A DNA stretch of 64,000 bases, taken from positions 62,001-126,000 of the forward strand of contig JACPIQ010000075.1 in the NCBI GenBank assembly GCA_016188005.1. The letters are read 5' to 3'. Numbering within the stretch: the stretch's first letter is position 1; each line of letters begins with the position of its first letter. Under the pieces are notes generated by a model. The model made no database searches. It saw only the letters and a list, made by a program, of their open reading frames with translations, and was not told the origin of the DNA. Position numbers and translations under genes: made by a program. Shown here in pieces: positions 17,289 to 26,017 of this stretch. This DNA comes from Candidatus Rokuibacteriota bacterium. Its GTDB lineage: Bacteria > Methylomirabilota > Methylomirabilia > Rokubacteriales > CSP1-6.

Positions 17289-18722
17289 ATGGACACCGAG
17301 CGGCCCCGTGCCCTCGTCCTGGGCGGCGGCCTGGCGGGCCTGTCGGCGGCCTGGGCCCTGACCCGCGCCGGCCGGAGCGCCTGGGTGCTGGAGCGCAACG
17401 CCGCCATCGGGGGGCTGGCGAGGACGGCGGCGCGCGGCGCGTTCCGCTTCGACCTGGGCGGCCACCGCTTCCACACCCCCGACGGCGGCATCGAGGCGCT
17501 GGTGCGCCGCCTGCTGGGCGCCGAGCTACTCACCGTGCCCCGGCGCAGCCAGATCCTGCTGGGCGCCCGCTACGTCGACTACCCCCTCCGGCCCCTCAAC
17601 GCTCTCGCGGGGGTGGGCGCGCGGGCCACCTGCGCGATGCTGGCCGACTACGCGCTGCAGCGCCTGGGGGCGCGGCTCTCCGCGCCGCGCATGGTCTCCC
17701 TCGAGGACTGGGTGGTGAGAGGCTTCGGGCGGGCTGCGTTCGACCTCTACTTCAAGGGGTACACGGAGAAGATCTGGGGCCTCGGCGCCGACCGCATCTC
17801 GATGGAGTGGGTGGCCCAGCGGATCCAGGGGCTGTCCCTCGGGGTGGCCCTCAGGACGGCGCTCCTCGGCTCCCGCGGCCCGCAGGTAGCGACCCTCGCT
17901 GAGGAGTTCCTCTACCCGCCGGCGGGCATCGGGCGCATCGCGGAGCGCCTCGGTGAGGAGATCGAGCCCGTCGGGCGGCTACTCACGGCCACCGCGGTCG
18001 AGGAGGTGGAGCATGACGGCAGCCGCGTGAGGGGCGTGACGGCGCGGGCGTCCGGCCGGAGCCAGGCCTTCGAGGTCGAGGAGCTCGTGTCCACCATCCC
18101 GCTCACCTCCCTGGTCGGGAGGCTGCGCCCGCGGGCGCCGGCCGAGGTGCTCGAGGCAGCGGCGCGGCTCCGGTACCGCGATCTCGTCATCGTGGCCGTC
18201 ATGGTGGATCGGCGGCGGGTCACGGACCAGACGTGGATCTATGTCCCCGACCGGCGCGTCCCCTTCAGCCGCATCCACGAGCCCACCAACTGGAGCGCGC
18301 AGATGGCCCCGCCGGGGCAGACTCTCCTCGTCACCGAGCACTTCTGCTTCCGCGGAGACGACACCTGGCGGACGCCCGACGAGCGCCTCAGCGAGGTCAC
18401 CATCGCCCACCTGGCGCGCCTGGGCTTCCTCGGGCGCCGCGAGGTGCTGGACAGCGCGGTGGTGCGGGTGCCGCGGGCCTACCCGCTCTTCGAGGTGGGC
18501 TACGAGGCGCCGCGGCGCCTCATCCGCGCGTATCTGGGCCGGCTGAGGAACCTGCACCTCGCGGGCCGGGCCGGAGCCTTCGCCTACATGAACATGGACC
18601 AGGCCATGGCCTCGGGCCTCGGCGCGGCCGCGGCCATCCTCTCGCGGGGCGCGCGGGGAAACGGCGCGGCGGGCGCGGTGCCGGCCCTGGCCAGTCTGAC
18701 GCCGTCCGGGGCGAGCGCATGA
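17289..18722 (+). CDS. FAD-dependent amine-oxidase/protoporphyrinogen-oxidase-like protein
   Basis: The 477-residue product begins with a dinucleotide-binding motif LVLGGGLAGLSAAWAL, then LERNAAIGGLARTAARGAFRFDLGGHRFHTPD, the FAD-binding arrangement shared by UDP-galactopyranose mutase-like and protoporphyrinogen-oxidase-like enzymes. The C-terminal FAD segment is LHLAGRAGAFAYMNMDQAMASGLGAA. Such enzymes near glycosyltransferases often act in polysaccharide or lipid synthesis. Its ATG at 17289 was chosen because the dinucleotide motif starts within ten residues. Its stop overlaps the next ATG (ATGA). Confidence 0.8.
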   Translation: MDTERPRALVLGGGLAGLSAAWALTRAGRSAWVLERNAAIGGLARTAARGAFRFDLGGHRFHTPDGGIEALVRRLLGAELLTVPRRSQILLGARYVDYPLRPLNALAGVGARATCAMLADYALQRLGARLSAPRMVSLEDWVVRGFGRAAFDLYFKGYTEKIWGLGADRISMEWVAQRIQGLSLGVALRTALLGSRGPQVATLAEEFLYPPAGIGRIAERLGEEIEPVGRLLTATAVEEVEHDGSRVRGVTARASGRSQAFEVEELVSTIPLTSLVGRLRPRAPAEVLEAAARLRYRDLVIVAVMVDRRRVTDQTWIYVPDRRVPFSRIHEPTNWSAQMAPPGQTLLVTEHFCFRGDDTWRTPDERLSEVTIAHLARLGFLGRREVLDSAVVRVPRAYPLFEVGYEAPRRLIRAYLGRLRNLHLAGRAGAFAYMNMDQAMASGLGAAAAILSRGARGNGAAGAVPALASLTPSGASA

Positions 18723-20245
18723 AGTGCGTGCTGATCATCCCCGCGTGGTCGCCGGAGGAGATCTTCCCCTCGAAGACGGTGGGCTCGCAGCTCAACTACT
18801 GGCAGCCGCTGGGCACGCTCTATGTCGCCGCCTGCCTGCGCGAGGCCGGCCACGAGGTGCGGTTCCTGGATGGCGCCTTCCTCACCCACGAGGAGATCCT
18901 GGCCCGGGTGGCCCGGTGGCGCCCCGGGCTGGCCGGCATCTACGCCACGACCTTCGGGTGGCGGCGCGCCGGACGGACGGCGGCGGACATCAAGCGCCTG
19001 GACCGCTCCATCTTCACCTGCGCCGGCGGGCCCTACCCGATGGCGGCGCGGGCCGACTGCCTCCGCCTGGACGGCGCCCACTGGGACGCGGTGGTCACCG
19101 GCGAGGGAGAGCTGTCGCTGGTCGAAGCCGCGGAGCGGCTGGAGCGCGGCCAGTCCCTCAAGGGCGTGGCGGGCGTGATCGCCCGGGAGGGCGGGCGCCT
19201 CGTCGAGAACCCGCCGCGCCCACTCATCGCGGACCTCGACGCCCTCCCCTTCCCGGCCCGCGACCTGCTCGGCGACGCGCACCGCTACGTTCCCCCGCCG
19301 GGAACGTACCGGCGCCGCCCGGTGGCCGTCATGATCAGCGCCCGCGGCTGCGACCGGCGCTGTCTCTTCTGCTTCCAGCTGGACCGCGAGCGGAAGGCCG
19401 GGGTGCGGGGCATCCGCTACCGCAGCGTGGCGAGCGTCCTCACGGAGATCGAGCGCTGCCGCCAGCAGGGCTACCGCGAGATCAAGTTCATCGACGACAC
19501 CCTCGCCGCGGACTACGGGCGCGCACTGGAGCTGGCCCAGGAGATCAGGGCGCGACGCCTCGACATCGCCTGGTTCGCCTCGGCCTGCGTCAACCAGGTC
19601 GACGCCCGACTGCTCAGGGCCTTCAAGGACGCGGGCTGCTGGGCGATCCTCTTCGGCGCCGAGAGCGGCGTCCAGAAGAACCTCAACGCGGTGAGGAAGG
19701 GCATCACGCTCGAGCAGACGCGCCGCGCCGTGCGCGCGGCGAAGGATGCGGGCCTGACCGTCAGCACGCCCTTCATCTTCGGCCTGCCCGGCGAGACCTT
19801 CGCGGAGGGGCTCAGGACCATCGAGTTCGCCATCGAGCTCGATCCCGACATCGCCAACTTCCACGCCCTCACGCCCTTCCCGGGCACCGATCTCTTCGAC
19901 CAGCGCGAGCGGCTCGGGACGGTCTCCGACGAGCTCTCCGACTACACCTACCAGGGCGCGGCCTTCACCCCTCACACGATGGCGCCAGGGGACATCGCCG
20001 CGCTCCGCCGTCTCGCCTTCAGGCGCTTCTATTCCCGGCCCTCGTTCCTCCTCCGCCGGCTCCTGGCCGTCAGGACGAGCCACGACCTGGCGGCCGCCGC
20101 CAGGGGGGCCCGAAGTCTCTTCTGGCTGTGGGCCCGGCGGGACATGTTCGATCGGCCGCCGCCGGACCGGCGCGCCCGGGACGGGCAGCGGGAGCCAGGA
20201 GCCGCAGGTACTCCCGCGCCAGCGCGGGATACCACCGCGGGTTGA
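18719..20245 (+). CDS. B12-binding-domain radical SAM protein
   Basis: This 508-residue protein has an N-terminal cobalamin-binding-like Rossmann domain (CVLIIPAWSP; GTLYVAACLREAGHEVRFLD) and a radical SAM core with the cluster motif CDRRCLFC (CxxxCxxC) near residue 220. Substrate-side features GAESGVQKNLNAVRKGIT and FIFGLPGETFAEGLRTIEFA are typical of the BchE/P-methylase class. It is coupled to the FAD oxidoreductase by a four-base overlap. The last 59 codons overlap the 3' end of the convergent gene on the other strand. Methylation or rearrangement of a lipid or cofactor is plausible; the substrate is unknown. Confidence 0.88.
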   Translation: MKCVLIIPAWSPEEIFPSKTVGSQLNYWQPLGTLYVAACLREAGHEVRFLDGAFLTHEEILARVARWRPGLAGIYATTFGWRRAGRTAADIKRLDRSIFTCAGGPYPMAARADCLRLDGAHWDAVVTGEGELSLVEAAERLERGQSLKGVAGVIAREGGRLVENPPRPLIADLDALPFPARDLLGDAHRYVPPPGTYRRRPVAVMISARGCDRRCLFCFQLDRERKAGVRGIRYRSVASVLTEIERCRQQGYREIKFIDDTLAADYGRALELAQEIRARRLDIAWFASACVNQVDARLLRAFKDAGCWAILFGAESGVQKNLNAVRKGITLEQTRRAVRAAKDAGLTVSTPFIFGLPGETFAEGLRTIEFAIELDPDIANFHALTPFPGTDLFDQRERLGTVSDELSDYTYQGAAFTPHTMAPGDIAALRRLAFRRFYSRPSFLLRRLLAVRTSHDLAAAARGARSLFWLWARRDMFDRPPPDRRARDGQREPGAAGTPAPARDTTAG

Positions 20246-21275
20246 ACAGGATATTCGTCATGGCGTAGCACTCGTGGGTGCAGTGGCAGCGGCCTGTCCC
20301 GACAGACGCCCGCACCCGCCGGGCCCGCTCCGACCCGAGCAGCCGCCCCATGTCCGAGCCGTGCTCGCGCACATTCCCCAGGCCCTCCGCGGCCAGCTCG
20401 CAGGGGTACACCTCGCCCGTCTCCGTGAGGACGAGGTTGAGCCGGCCCGCGTAGCAGCGGGTGAGGCGCCGGTGGGCCAGCAGGGTCCGGTGGATGAGGC
20501 GACGCTGGAGGATGTCCTGCGCGGCCTTGAGGCGAGCGCCCGCGAAGCGGTACAGCCCCGGGCCGCCCTGCCTCAGCTCGGCCGCGAGCCGCTGGCTCAC
20601 GCGCGCGTAGGCCCGGGCATCCACCCGCGTGTAGCGCGGCTCCAGCAGCCGGCCGCGGGCCAGCGAGACAGTGTGGGTCGACACGGCGGGGAGGCCGCGC
20701 ACGAAGTCCATCAGCCCGTCCAGCTCGTCCTGGTTGTCCGAGCACATGACGGTGTTGATCCCGAGCTCGAGGTTTGGATACCGCGGGAGCAGTGGAGCCA
20801 GGAGGCGGCAGCTCTCCATGACCCGCTCGAAGGAGCCCGACCGGCCGCGGAGCGCGTCGTGGGCCGGGCCGAGCCCGTCCAGGGAGAGCTTCACCGCGAT
20901 GACGCTCTTCCGGCAATGCGCGGCGATCTCCTCGGTGCGGTCGCGGATCGTCGCCGGGAGATCGCCATTGGTCGGGTACAGCATGACGGCGGGCCGGTTG
21001 TTCTCGTAGAAGGTCCGGCTCAGCTCCGCCAGGTCGTCGCGCAGGAAGACCTCGCCCCCCGAGAAGGCCACCCACAGGAGCGAGCCCAGGGAGCGTGAGA
21101 TGCGCGCCACTTCGGCGAGGGAGAGCTCAGGCGCCTCGGCCGGCGGTGGATCCGCGCTCCTGAGGTAGAAGCAGAAGGGGCAGCGGAGCGTGCAGCGCCG
21201 GGTCACGAAGAAGGTCAGCTGGACGGGCCGCCGCTTCCAGGCGACGGCGTCCAGGTGGCGCAGCGCCCGGTACAT
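20070..21275 (-). CDS. Radical SAM protein with SPASM-like C-terminal cysteines
   Basis: This 401-residue protein carries the radical SAM motif CTLRCPFC near residue 28, the SAM-binding FSGGEVFLR, and a C-terminal cysteine-rich region (LTRCYAGRLNLVLTETGEVYPCE, then GRCHCTHECYAM) resembling a SPASM domain with auxiliary Fe-S clusters. Such proteins act on peptides or carry out dehydrogenations. The ATG is at 21275, two bases after the stop of the family 2 glycosyltransferase, so both form one minus-strand operon. The 3' end overlaps the convergent radical SAM gene by 176 bases. Confidence 0.87.
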   Translation of the reverse strand: MYRALRHLDAVAWKRRPVQLTFFVTRRCTLRCPFCFYLRSADPPPAEAPELSLAEVARISRSLGSLLWVAFSGGEVFLRDDLAELSRTFYENNRPAVMLYPTNGDLPATIRDRTEEIAAHCRKSVIAVKLSLDGLGPAHDALRGRSGSFERVMESCRLLAPLLPRYPNLELGINTVMCSDNQDELDGLMDFVRGLPAVSTHTVSLARGRLLEPRYTRVDARAYARVSQRLAAELRQGGPGLYRFAGARLKAAQDILQRRLIHRTLLAHRRLTRCYAGRLNLVLTETGEVYPCELAAEGLGNVREHGSDMGRLLGSERARRVRASVGTGRCHCTHECYAMTNILFNPRWYPALAREYLRLLAPAARPGRAGPAAADRTCPAGPTARRDFGPPWRRPPGRGSS

Positions 21276-21277
21276 CG

Positions 21278-22279
21278 TCAGGCCGCCCGAGCCCGGGGAG
21301 GGCGCGCGAGGTAGCTGAGGGCGCCGGCCAGCGCGCCCGCGCCCACCGCCACCGGGTACAGTGCCACGTAGTAGAGCGCCGCCGCGGCGACGAAGCCGGG
21401 CCCGCCGGCGCGCCGCAGGGCCCGGAGGAGCCCGCGGCTCGCCACGAGGTTGGCGGCCACCAGCACCGGCACCGAGGCGAGGAGCGCGATCTCCCCGCTG
21501 AGGGCGGCCAGGGCGAGGAGCAGGACGGCGAGCGCGTGCGCCGCCACGTTCAGCTTCAGCTCGGCGGAGGCCGTGCCGGAGTCGGCCAGCAGGTCTCCCC
21601 GCCCGAGGGAGTAGACGGTCCAGTAGAAGGATTTCCTGAGCGCGTTCCGGAGGGATTTCCGGAGCGAGAAGTTGAAGAGGTGCCGGACCTGGAGCGCAGG
21701 CTCCATGACGAGCCGCACGCCGGCCCGTCGCAGCCGGTGGCTGAACTCCACGTCCTCCAGGATCGGCAGGAAGTCCTCGGCGAAGCCGCCGCTGCGGCGA
21801 AAGGCCTCGGCGTCCACAGCCAGGGCGTGGGTGGCGACGTAGTCGGGGCGCTCCGGGCGCTTGCTCTCGCAGTAGTTGATGAAGACCGACTGGAAGCGGC
21901 TGAAGAAGCTCCGCTCGGGCGGCAGGCACGTGTAGGTCCCGCCCACGACGACGTCGCGGCCGGCCGAGGCGAGAGCCGCGCTGGCCATGGCCAGGGTGTT
22001 CTCCTGCAGGAGGCAGTCGGCATCGGTGAAGAAGAGCATGTCGCCCCGGCTCGCCGCGGCGCCGAGGTTCCGCGCCCGGGAAGCGCCCGCCTGCGCCTCG
22101 AGGCGCAGCAGCCGGCAGGGAAAGCGCTCGATGATCTCCACCGACCGATCCTCGGAGCCGTCGTCCACCACGATCACCTCGAAGCGCTCGTAGCGCGAGG
22201 CGACAGCGGCGGCCAGGCAGGCCTCGAGAGTGGCCTCGCCGTTGCAGTTCGGGATGATGACGGAGATGAAGTTCGCCAT
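21278..22279 (-). CDS. Family 2 glycosyltransferase with C-terminal membrane helices
   Basis: The 333-residue product has a GT-A core: FISVIIPNCNGEATLEACL, VIVVDDGSEDRS (nucleotide-binding DD), FFTDADC (metal-binding DxD), and ILEDVEFSHRLRRAG (acidic catalytic region). Three or four hydrophobic helices follow near the C-terminus. It probably transfers a sugar to a lipid carrier or surface polysaccharide. GGGAGAGGC precedes the ATG at 22279. It is the first gene of a two-gene minus-strand operon with the radical SAM gene. Confidence 0.9.
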   Translation of the reverse strand: MANFISVIIPNCNGEATLEACLAAAVASRYERFEVIVVDDGSEDRSVEIIERFPCRLLRLEAQAGASRARNLGAAASRGDMLFFTDADCLLQENTLAMASAALASAGRDVVVGGTYTCLPPERSFFSRFQSVFINYCESKRPERPDYVATHALAVDAEAFRRSGGFAEDFLPILEDVEFSHRLRRAGVRLVMEPALQVRHLFNFSLRKSLRNALRKSFYWTVYSLGRGDLLADSGTASAELKLNVAAHALAVLLLALAALSGEIALLASVPVLVAANLVASRGLLRALRRAGGPGFVAAAALYYVALYPVAVGAGALAGALSYLARPPRARAA

Positions 22280-22380
22280 GCCTCTCCCGGGCACACCGCG
22301 CCCCAGTCTAGCACGCCGTGTTCCCGGCTCTCCGCCGGCCGCAGCCCTCTGGCGCCCCGGCCCTGGGGCAGGCGCTCCAA

Positions 22381-22467
22381 GAAATTGATGTGTCAGGCCC
22401 ATTGACCGGCTATGGGGCCTGGGAAGAAGGTGGGCCAACATTCCAGCAGAGTGAACGGGCCTGTCAA
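22381..22467. promoter_or_regulatory. Candidate regulatory element pair in the divergent gap before tusA/dsr operon
   Basis: The 332-base divergent gap 22280-22611 has no gene. It repeats the elements seen at 10809-10890: GAAATTGATGT (22381-22391) and CATTGACC (22400-22407) with identical spacing, and AGAGTGAACGGGCCTGTCAA (22448-22467), the inverse of the 10871 element with two mismatches. Here the two parts also form an imperfect inverted repeat around GGCCC. The location directly ahead of the dsr operon makes an operator or promoter likely. The factor is unknown; the Rrf2 protein encoded at 36485 is one candidate by context only. Confidence 0.5.
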
Positions 22468-22611
22468 GTCCCCCAGGCCCGGCTCCGGAGGTGGACGACG
22501 GGACGCTGTCCCTCCTGACCCCGACGTGAACGGCCCGCCGCCCAGTGCAAGCCTCGGCTGGCGGGGATCGCCCGTGCGGCCGACTGGGGCTGGCGCGGAG
22601 AGGGGGTGGCC

Positions 22612-22851
22612 ATGGCGCAGCTGAGCGCTGACCTCGCGCTGGACTGCCGGGGGCTGGCCTGCCCGGTGCCGATCCTGAAGCTGTCCAAGGCGATCACGCA
22701 GATCCAGGCCGGGCAGATCATCGAGCTGACCGCCACCGACAGCGGCTCCAGGGACGACGTCCCCGCCTTTTGCCAGCGCACCGGCAACGCGCTCGTCTCC
22801 ACGCGGGAGGAGGGCGGCGCCTTCGTCTTCTACGTCAGAAAGGGACCCTGA
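22612..22851 (+). CDS. tusA: TusA sulfur carrier protein
   Basis: This 79-residue TusA/SirA-family protein has DCRGLACPVPILKLSKAI, with active-site Cys17 in the standard CPxP motif. The ATG at 22612 is preferred over a GTG six bases upstream because GAGAGGGGG lies at the correct spacing to it. It opens the dsr operon. In sulfur oxidisers TusA hands persulfide sulfur to DsrEFH, which loads DsrC. It is the second TusA in the window and the more canonical one. Confidence 0.93.
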   Translation: MAQLSADLALDCRGLACPVPILKLSKAITQIQAGQIIELTATDSGSRDDVPAFCQRTGNALVSTREEGGAFVFYVRKGP

Positions 22852-22872
22852 GGGCGGCCCGCGGAGCCAGGC

Positions 22873-23073
22873 GTGTACATCGTCGCCATCGACCCGGAAG
22901 TCTGTAACGGCAATGGGGAGTGCGTCCAGGGATGCCCCGTGGCCATCCTGTCCGAGGAGGGCGAGGGCGACGACAAGAAATGCGTCGTGAGCGGGGCCAC
23001 GGCGGACTGCCTCGGCTGCATGGTCTGCGTCGAGGTGTGCCCCACCGGCGCCATCAAGGTCGACGAGGTATAG
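22873..23073 (+). CDS. 2[4Fe-4S] ferredoxin
   Basis: This 66-residue ferredoxin has two cluster motifs: CNGNGECVQGCP near residue 11 and CLGCMVCVEVCPTGAI near residue 46. Each has the CxxCxxCxxxCP layout, with the first modified to CxxxxxCxxxCP, so the N-terminal site may bind a cluster with altered spacing. It resembles the small ferredoxins found in dsr operons. GTG start, 21 bases after tusA. It probably supplies or takes electrons for DsrAB or DsrN chemistry. Confidence 0.9.
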   Translation: MYIVAIDPEVCNGNGECVQGCPVAILSEEGEGDDKKCVVSGATADCLGCMVCVEVCPTGAIKVDEV

Positions 23074-23078
23074 CTGCA

Positions 23079-24467
23079 GTGCAGATCCCCCGCCTGGTCA
23101 TCTCGGCCCCTCATGGCCGGTCGGGCAAGACCACCGTGGCGATTGGGCTGGCCTCCGCCTTCGCCCGGCGGGGGCTGAGGGTCCAGCCCTTCAAGAAAGG
23201 GCCAGACTACATCGACCCGAGCTGGCTCGGCGAGGCCGCCGGCCGACCCTGCCGGAACCTGGATCTCTTCCTGATGGACGCCGACAGCGTTCTCGAGCGA
23301 GTGGCCTGCGCCTGCCAGTCGGCGGACCTGGCCCTCATCGAGGGCGCTCACGGCCTCTACGATGGGCTCGACGGAGAGGGAGCCAACAGCACGGCCCGGC
23401 TGGCCGTGACGCTCCAGACGCCGGTGGTGCTGATCGTGGATGCGACTCGCATGACCCAGAGCGTGGCCGCCCTGGTCCAGGGGTTCCGGGACTTCGACCC
23501 GCGCGTCCGGCTCGCGGGCGTCATCGCCAACCAGGTGAGCAGCCCCCGCCACCGCGCCAAGCTGGCTGATGCTCTCGCGCGCCACACGGGCATCCCGCTC
23601 CTGGGCGCCCTGCCCCGGGACCCCTCGCTGTCGATCCCCGACCGCCACCTGGGGCTGGTGCCGAGGGACGAGAACGAGCAACTGCTCCCCGTCGTGGAAC
23701 GGGTGCGCGCCGCGGTGGAGGCCTCCGTGGACCTGGACGCGCTGCTCGGCCTGGCCCGCAGCGCGCCGGCCCTGCCTGTCGGTCCGCATTGCCCTTCGCC
23801 GATGCCGCGCGCCCATGTGAGGCTCGGCATCGCCCGCGACCGGGCCTTCACCTTCTACTACATGGAGAACCTCGAGGCCCTGAGGGCGGCCGGGGCTGAG
23901 CTGGTCTGCCTGGACACGCTCAAGGACAGGGCGCTCCCCGACGTCGACGGCCTCTACCTGGGCGGGGGCTTCCCGGAGATGTTCCTCGAGGAGCTCGAGG
24001 TCAACGAGGCGCTCCGCGCCGACATCCGCGCGGCCATTGGCGAGGGTTTGCCGGTCTATGCCGAGTGCGCGGGGCTCATGTACCTGGCTCGGCGCATCGC
24101 GTGGCGCGGCCGCTCGGCGGCCATGGTGGGGGCGCTTCCCTGCGACGTGGAGGTCACGGAAAGGCCCCAGGGGCATGGCTACGTGCGCGCGCGCGTCACG
24201 GGCGCGAACCCCTGCTTCCCCGTCGGGACGGAGCTCCGCGGCCACGAGTTCCACTACTCGCGGGTGGTGAACCTCGGGCCGGCGCGCTTCGCCTACCGGC
24301 TGGAGCGCGGGCGGGGCGTGGCCGACGGGCGGGACGGCCTGGTGGTGGGCAATGTCCTGGCCGCCTACACCCACCTGCACGCCGCGGGCACTGCGGGGTG
24401 GGCCGAGAGCCTCGTGGCCCAGGCGCGCGCGCATCAGGCCGCCCGGCCGGCCAGGGAGGCCCGATGA
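23079..24467 (+). CDS. dsrN: DsrN/CbiA-like amidotransferase (siroheme or cobyrinate amidation)
   Basis: The 462-residue product has the CbiA/CobB architecture: an N-terminal dethiobiotin-synthetase-like ATPase (LVISAPHGRSGKTTVAIGLA; KKGPDYIDPSWL), and a C-terminal class I glutaminase with the nucleophile in PVYAECAGLMYLARR and GHEFHYSRV. In dsr loci this family is DsrN, which amidates siroheme to give the siro(heme)amide of DsrAB. With no other cobalamin genes nearby and dsrAB downstream, DsrN is the better reading. Its stop overlaps the next ATG by four bases. GTG start at 23079. Confidence 0.85.
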   Translation: MQIPRLVISAPHGRSGKTTVAIGLASAFARRGLRVQPFKKGPDYIDPSWLGEAAGRPCRNLDLFLMDADSVLERVACACQSADLALIEGAHGLYDGLDGEGANSTARLAVTLQTPVVLIVDATRMTQSVAALVQGFRDFDPRVRLAGVIANQVSSPRHRAKLADALARHTGIPLLGALPRDPSLSIPDRHLGLVPRDENEQLLPVVERVRAAVEASVDLDALLGLARSAPALPVGPHCPSPMPRAHVRLGIARDRAFTFYYMENLEALRAAGAELVCLDTLKDRALPDVDGLYLGGGFPEMFLEELEVNEALRADIRAAIGEGLPVYAECAGLMYLARRIAWRGRSAAMVGALPCDVEVTERPQGHGYVRARVTGANPCFPVGTELRGHEFHYSRVVNLGPARFAYRLERGRGVADGRDGLVVGNVLAAYTHLHAAGTAGWAESLVAQARAHQAARPAREAR

Positions 24468-24817
24468 AGATCGGCGTGATGGTCCAGGAGGGCCCGTACC
24501 AGCACCAGGCCTCCGACAGCGCCTGGCAGTTCGTCCAGGCGGCGCTCGGCCGCGGTCATCAGATCGTCGGCGTCTTCTTCTACACGGACGGCGTGCACAA
24601 CGTGAACCGGTTCATGAACCCGCCGGGCGAGCGGGTGATCGGCAAGCGGTGGTCCGAGCTGGGGGCCCAGGGGATTCCCCTGGTGGCCTGCGTCACCGAC
24701 TCGACGTACCGGGGCGTCACCCAGGAGATCGCCGTCGCCAACGTGAAGATCTCCGGCCTGGGGAACCTGGCGGAGTTCATCCAGCAAGCCGACCGCTTCG
24801 TGACGTTCGGCGACTGA
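24464..24817 (+). CDS. dsrE: Sulfur relay protein DsrE (TusD-like)
   Basis: The 117-residue protein has the DsrE pattern MKIGVMVQEGPYQHQASDSAWQ, then GHQIVGVFFYTDGVHNVN and PLVACVTDSTYRGV, with the conserved cysteine in the ACVTDS segment that carries persulfide in DsrE. It is translationally coupled to dsrN. The partner genes dsrF and dsrH are not adjacent; three exported redox genes sit between them, which is unusual. Confidence 0.85.
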   Translation: MKIGVMVQEGPYQHQASDSAWQFVQAALGRGHQIVGVFFYTDGVHNVNRFMNPPGERVIGKRWSELGAQGIPLVACVTDSTYRGVTQEIAVANVKISGLGNLAEFIQQADRFVTFGD

Positions 24818-24882
24818 GGGGAGGTGGAGTGCCGGGGCAGCGTCTCTCACAACCTGGGGCCGGATGCGCGGGAGGGACCACA

Positions 24883-26001
24883 GTGGATCACACTGGCAAG
24901 AGGATCGCAGCGCTCGTATCTGTCCTGCTGGTCGGCTTCGTCGCCGCGTGGCTCGCGGGCCCGGCGGCACTCGGCGGCGCGGAGAAGGTGCACCAGGGCA
25001 CGGTCTACATCGCCGGCATGGGGGGGCATATCGCTAAGGCCGAGCTGCGGATCGACCCGGCCCAGCCCGAGCCCATCACCGTGGTCAAGCTCAGCCGGAT
25101 CAAGCTCAACGGCGACCCGGCCGTGGCCAAGAAGGCGTACCCCTTCCACGACGTGCGGATCGACCACGCGAAGAAGGAGATGTTCTGGTCGGCCTATGTC
25201 CCGGACGGCGACGGGGTGCGCGCGGGGAAGGTGGACCTGGCCACCGGCAAGGTCCTCGCCGACGTGAAGCTGCCGAAGGACGCCAAGACGACCATGGCGC
25301 CCATGTACTGCGCGTCGGGGCAGACCAAGGACAAGTTCCTTCCCGTGATGATGGGGTACCAGGGCTTCATCGATGTCGTGGACAAGGGGACGATGAAGCT
25401 CGAGCGACGGGTCTTCCTCGACCACCCGAAGATCCCCAAGAACTATGTCTGGGCGCATGGGGTCGCCTCGCCCGACGGCAAGGAGTTCGCGCTCTGGGCG
25501 AGCCTGAGCGACACCCCCGGCACGTTCCCGCGGGGCAAGGAAGAGCGCCAGCTGATCCTGATCCTCGACACCCCGGCGCTGGTCAAGGGGGAGCTCAAGG
25601 TGCTCCGGGATACCACCGTGACGAGCGACCCGAAGAGCAGCGTATTCTTCCGCGGCTACTACACCGCGGACGGCAAGCAGCTGCTCATCTCAGGCCGGGA
25701 TCGCCACTGGGTGCTGGACGCCAAGACGCTCCGGGTCGTGGCCGAGACCGCGAATGCGCCCGGCTGGGAGAACCACGACATCCAGCCGTTGCCCGGGGAC
25801 CGGTACGCGCTCCTCACCCAGCGGGTGCCGATGGAGATCGAGCCCGGCAAGAAGGGCGTGGACGGGCAGCTCGAGCTCTACGACCTCGGCCGGAAGGCGA
25901 AGGTCGGCAAGGCCGTGTCGGTCTGCGACTCCTGCCACAGGGACGAGAACATCAAGACGACCTCGATCCTGTGCGGGATGGACAGCGTCTGGAAGCAGTA
26001 G
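24883..26001 (+). CDS. Exported YncE-like beta-propeller with C-terminal CxxCH heme motif
   Basis: The 372-residue product has an N-terminal signal (RIAALVSVLLVGFVAAWLAG), repeated beta-propeller blades (for example GKVDLATGKVLADVKL; MGYQGFIDVVDKGTMKLERR), and a terminal CDSCH heme-c attachment motif around residues 348-352, 20 residues before the end. GTG start at 24883, preceded by GGAGGGA. A propeller with one c-type heme suggests a periplasmic redox enzyme or electron carrier. No enzyme name can be given. It is followed by a cytochrome c and an SCO1 gene, all inside the dsr operon. Confidence 0.75.
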   Translation: MDHTGKRIAALVSVLLVGFVAAWLAGPAALGGAEKVHQGTVYIAGMGGHIAKAELRIDPAQPEPITVVKLSRIKLNGDPAVAKKAYPFHDVRIDHAKKEMFWSAYVPDGDGVRAGKVDLATGKVLADVKLPKDAKTTMAPMYCASGQTKDKFLPVMMGYQGFIDVVDKGTMKLERRVFLDHPKIPKNYVWAHGVASPDGKEFALWASLSDTPGTFPRGKEERQLILILDTPALVKGELKVLRDTTVTSDPKSSVFFRGYYTADGKQLLISGRDRHWVLDAKTLRVVAETANAPGWENHDIQPLPGDRYALLTQRVPMEIEPGKKGVDGQLELYDLGRKAKVGKAVSVCDSCHRDENIKTTSILCGMDSVWKQ

Positions 26002-26017
26002 GGCGCCGGATCGAGGC

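Noticed and set aside
23079-24467. Cobalamin-pathway CbiA reading of the amidotransferase
   Set aside because: No other cobalamin genes nearby, and the dsr context favours DsrN; sequence alone cannot fully exclude CbiA.
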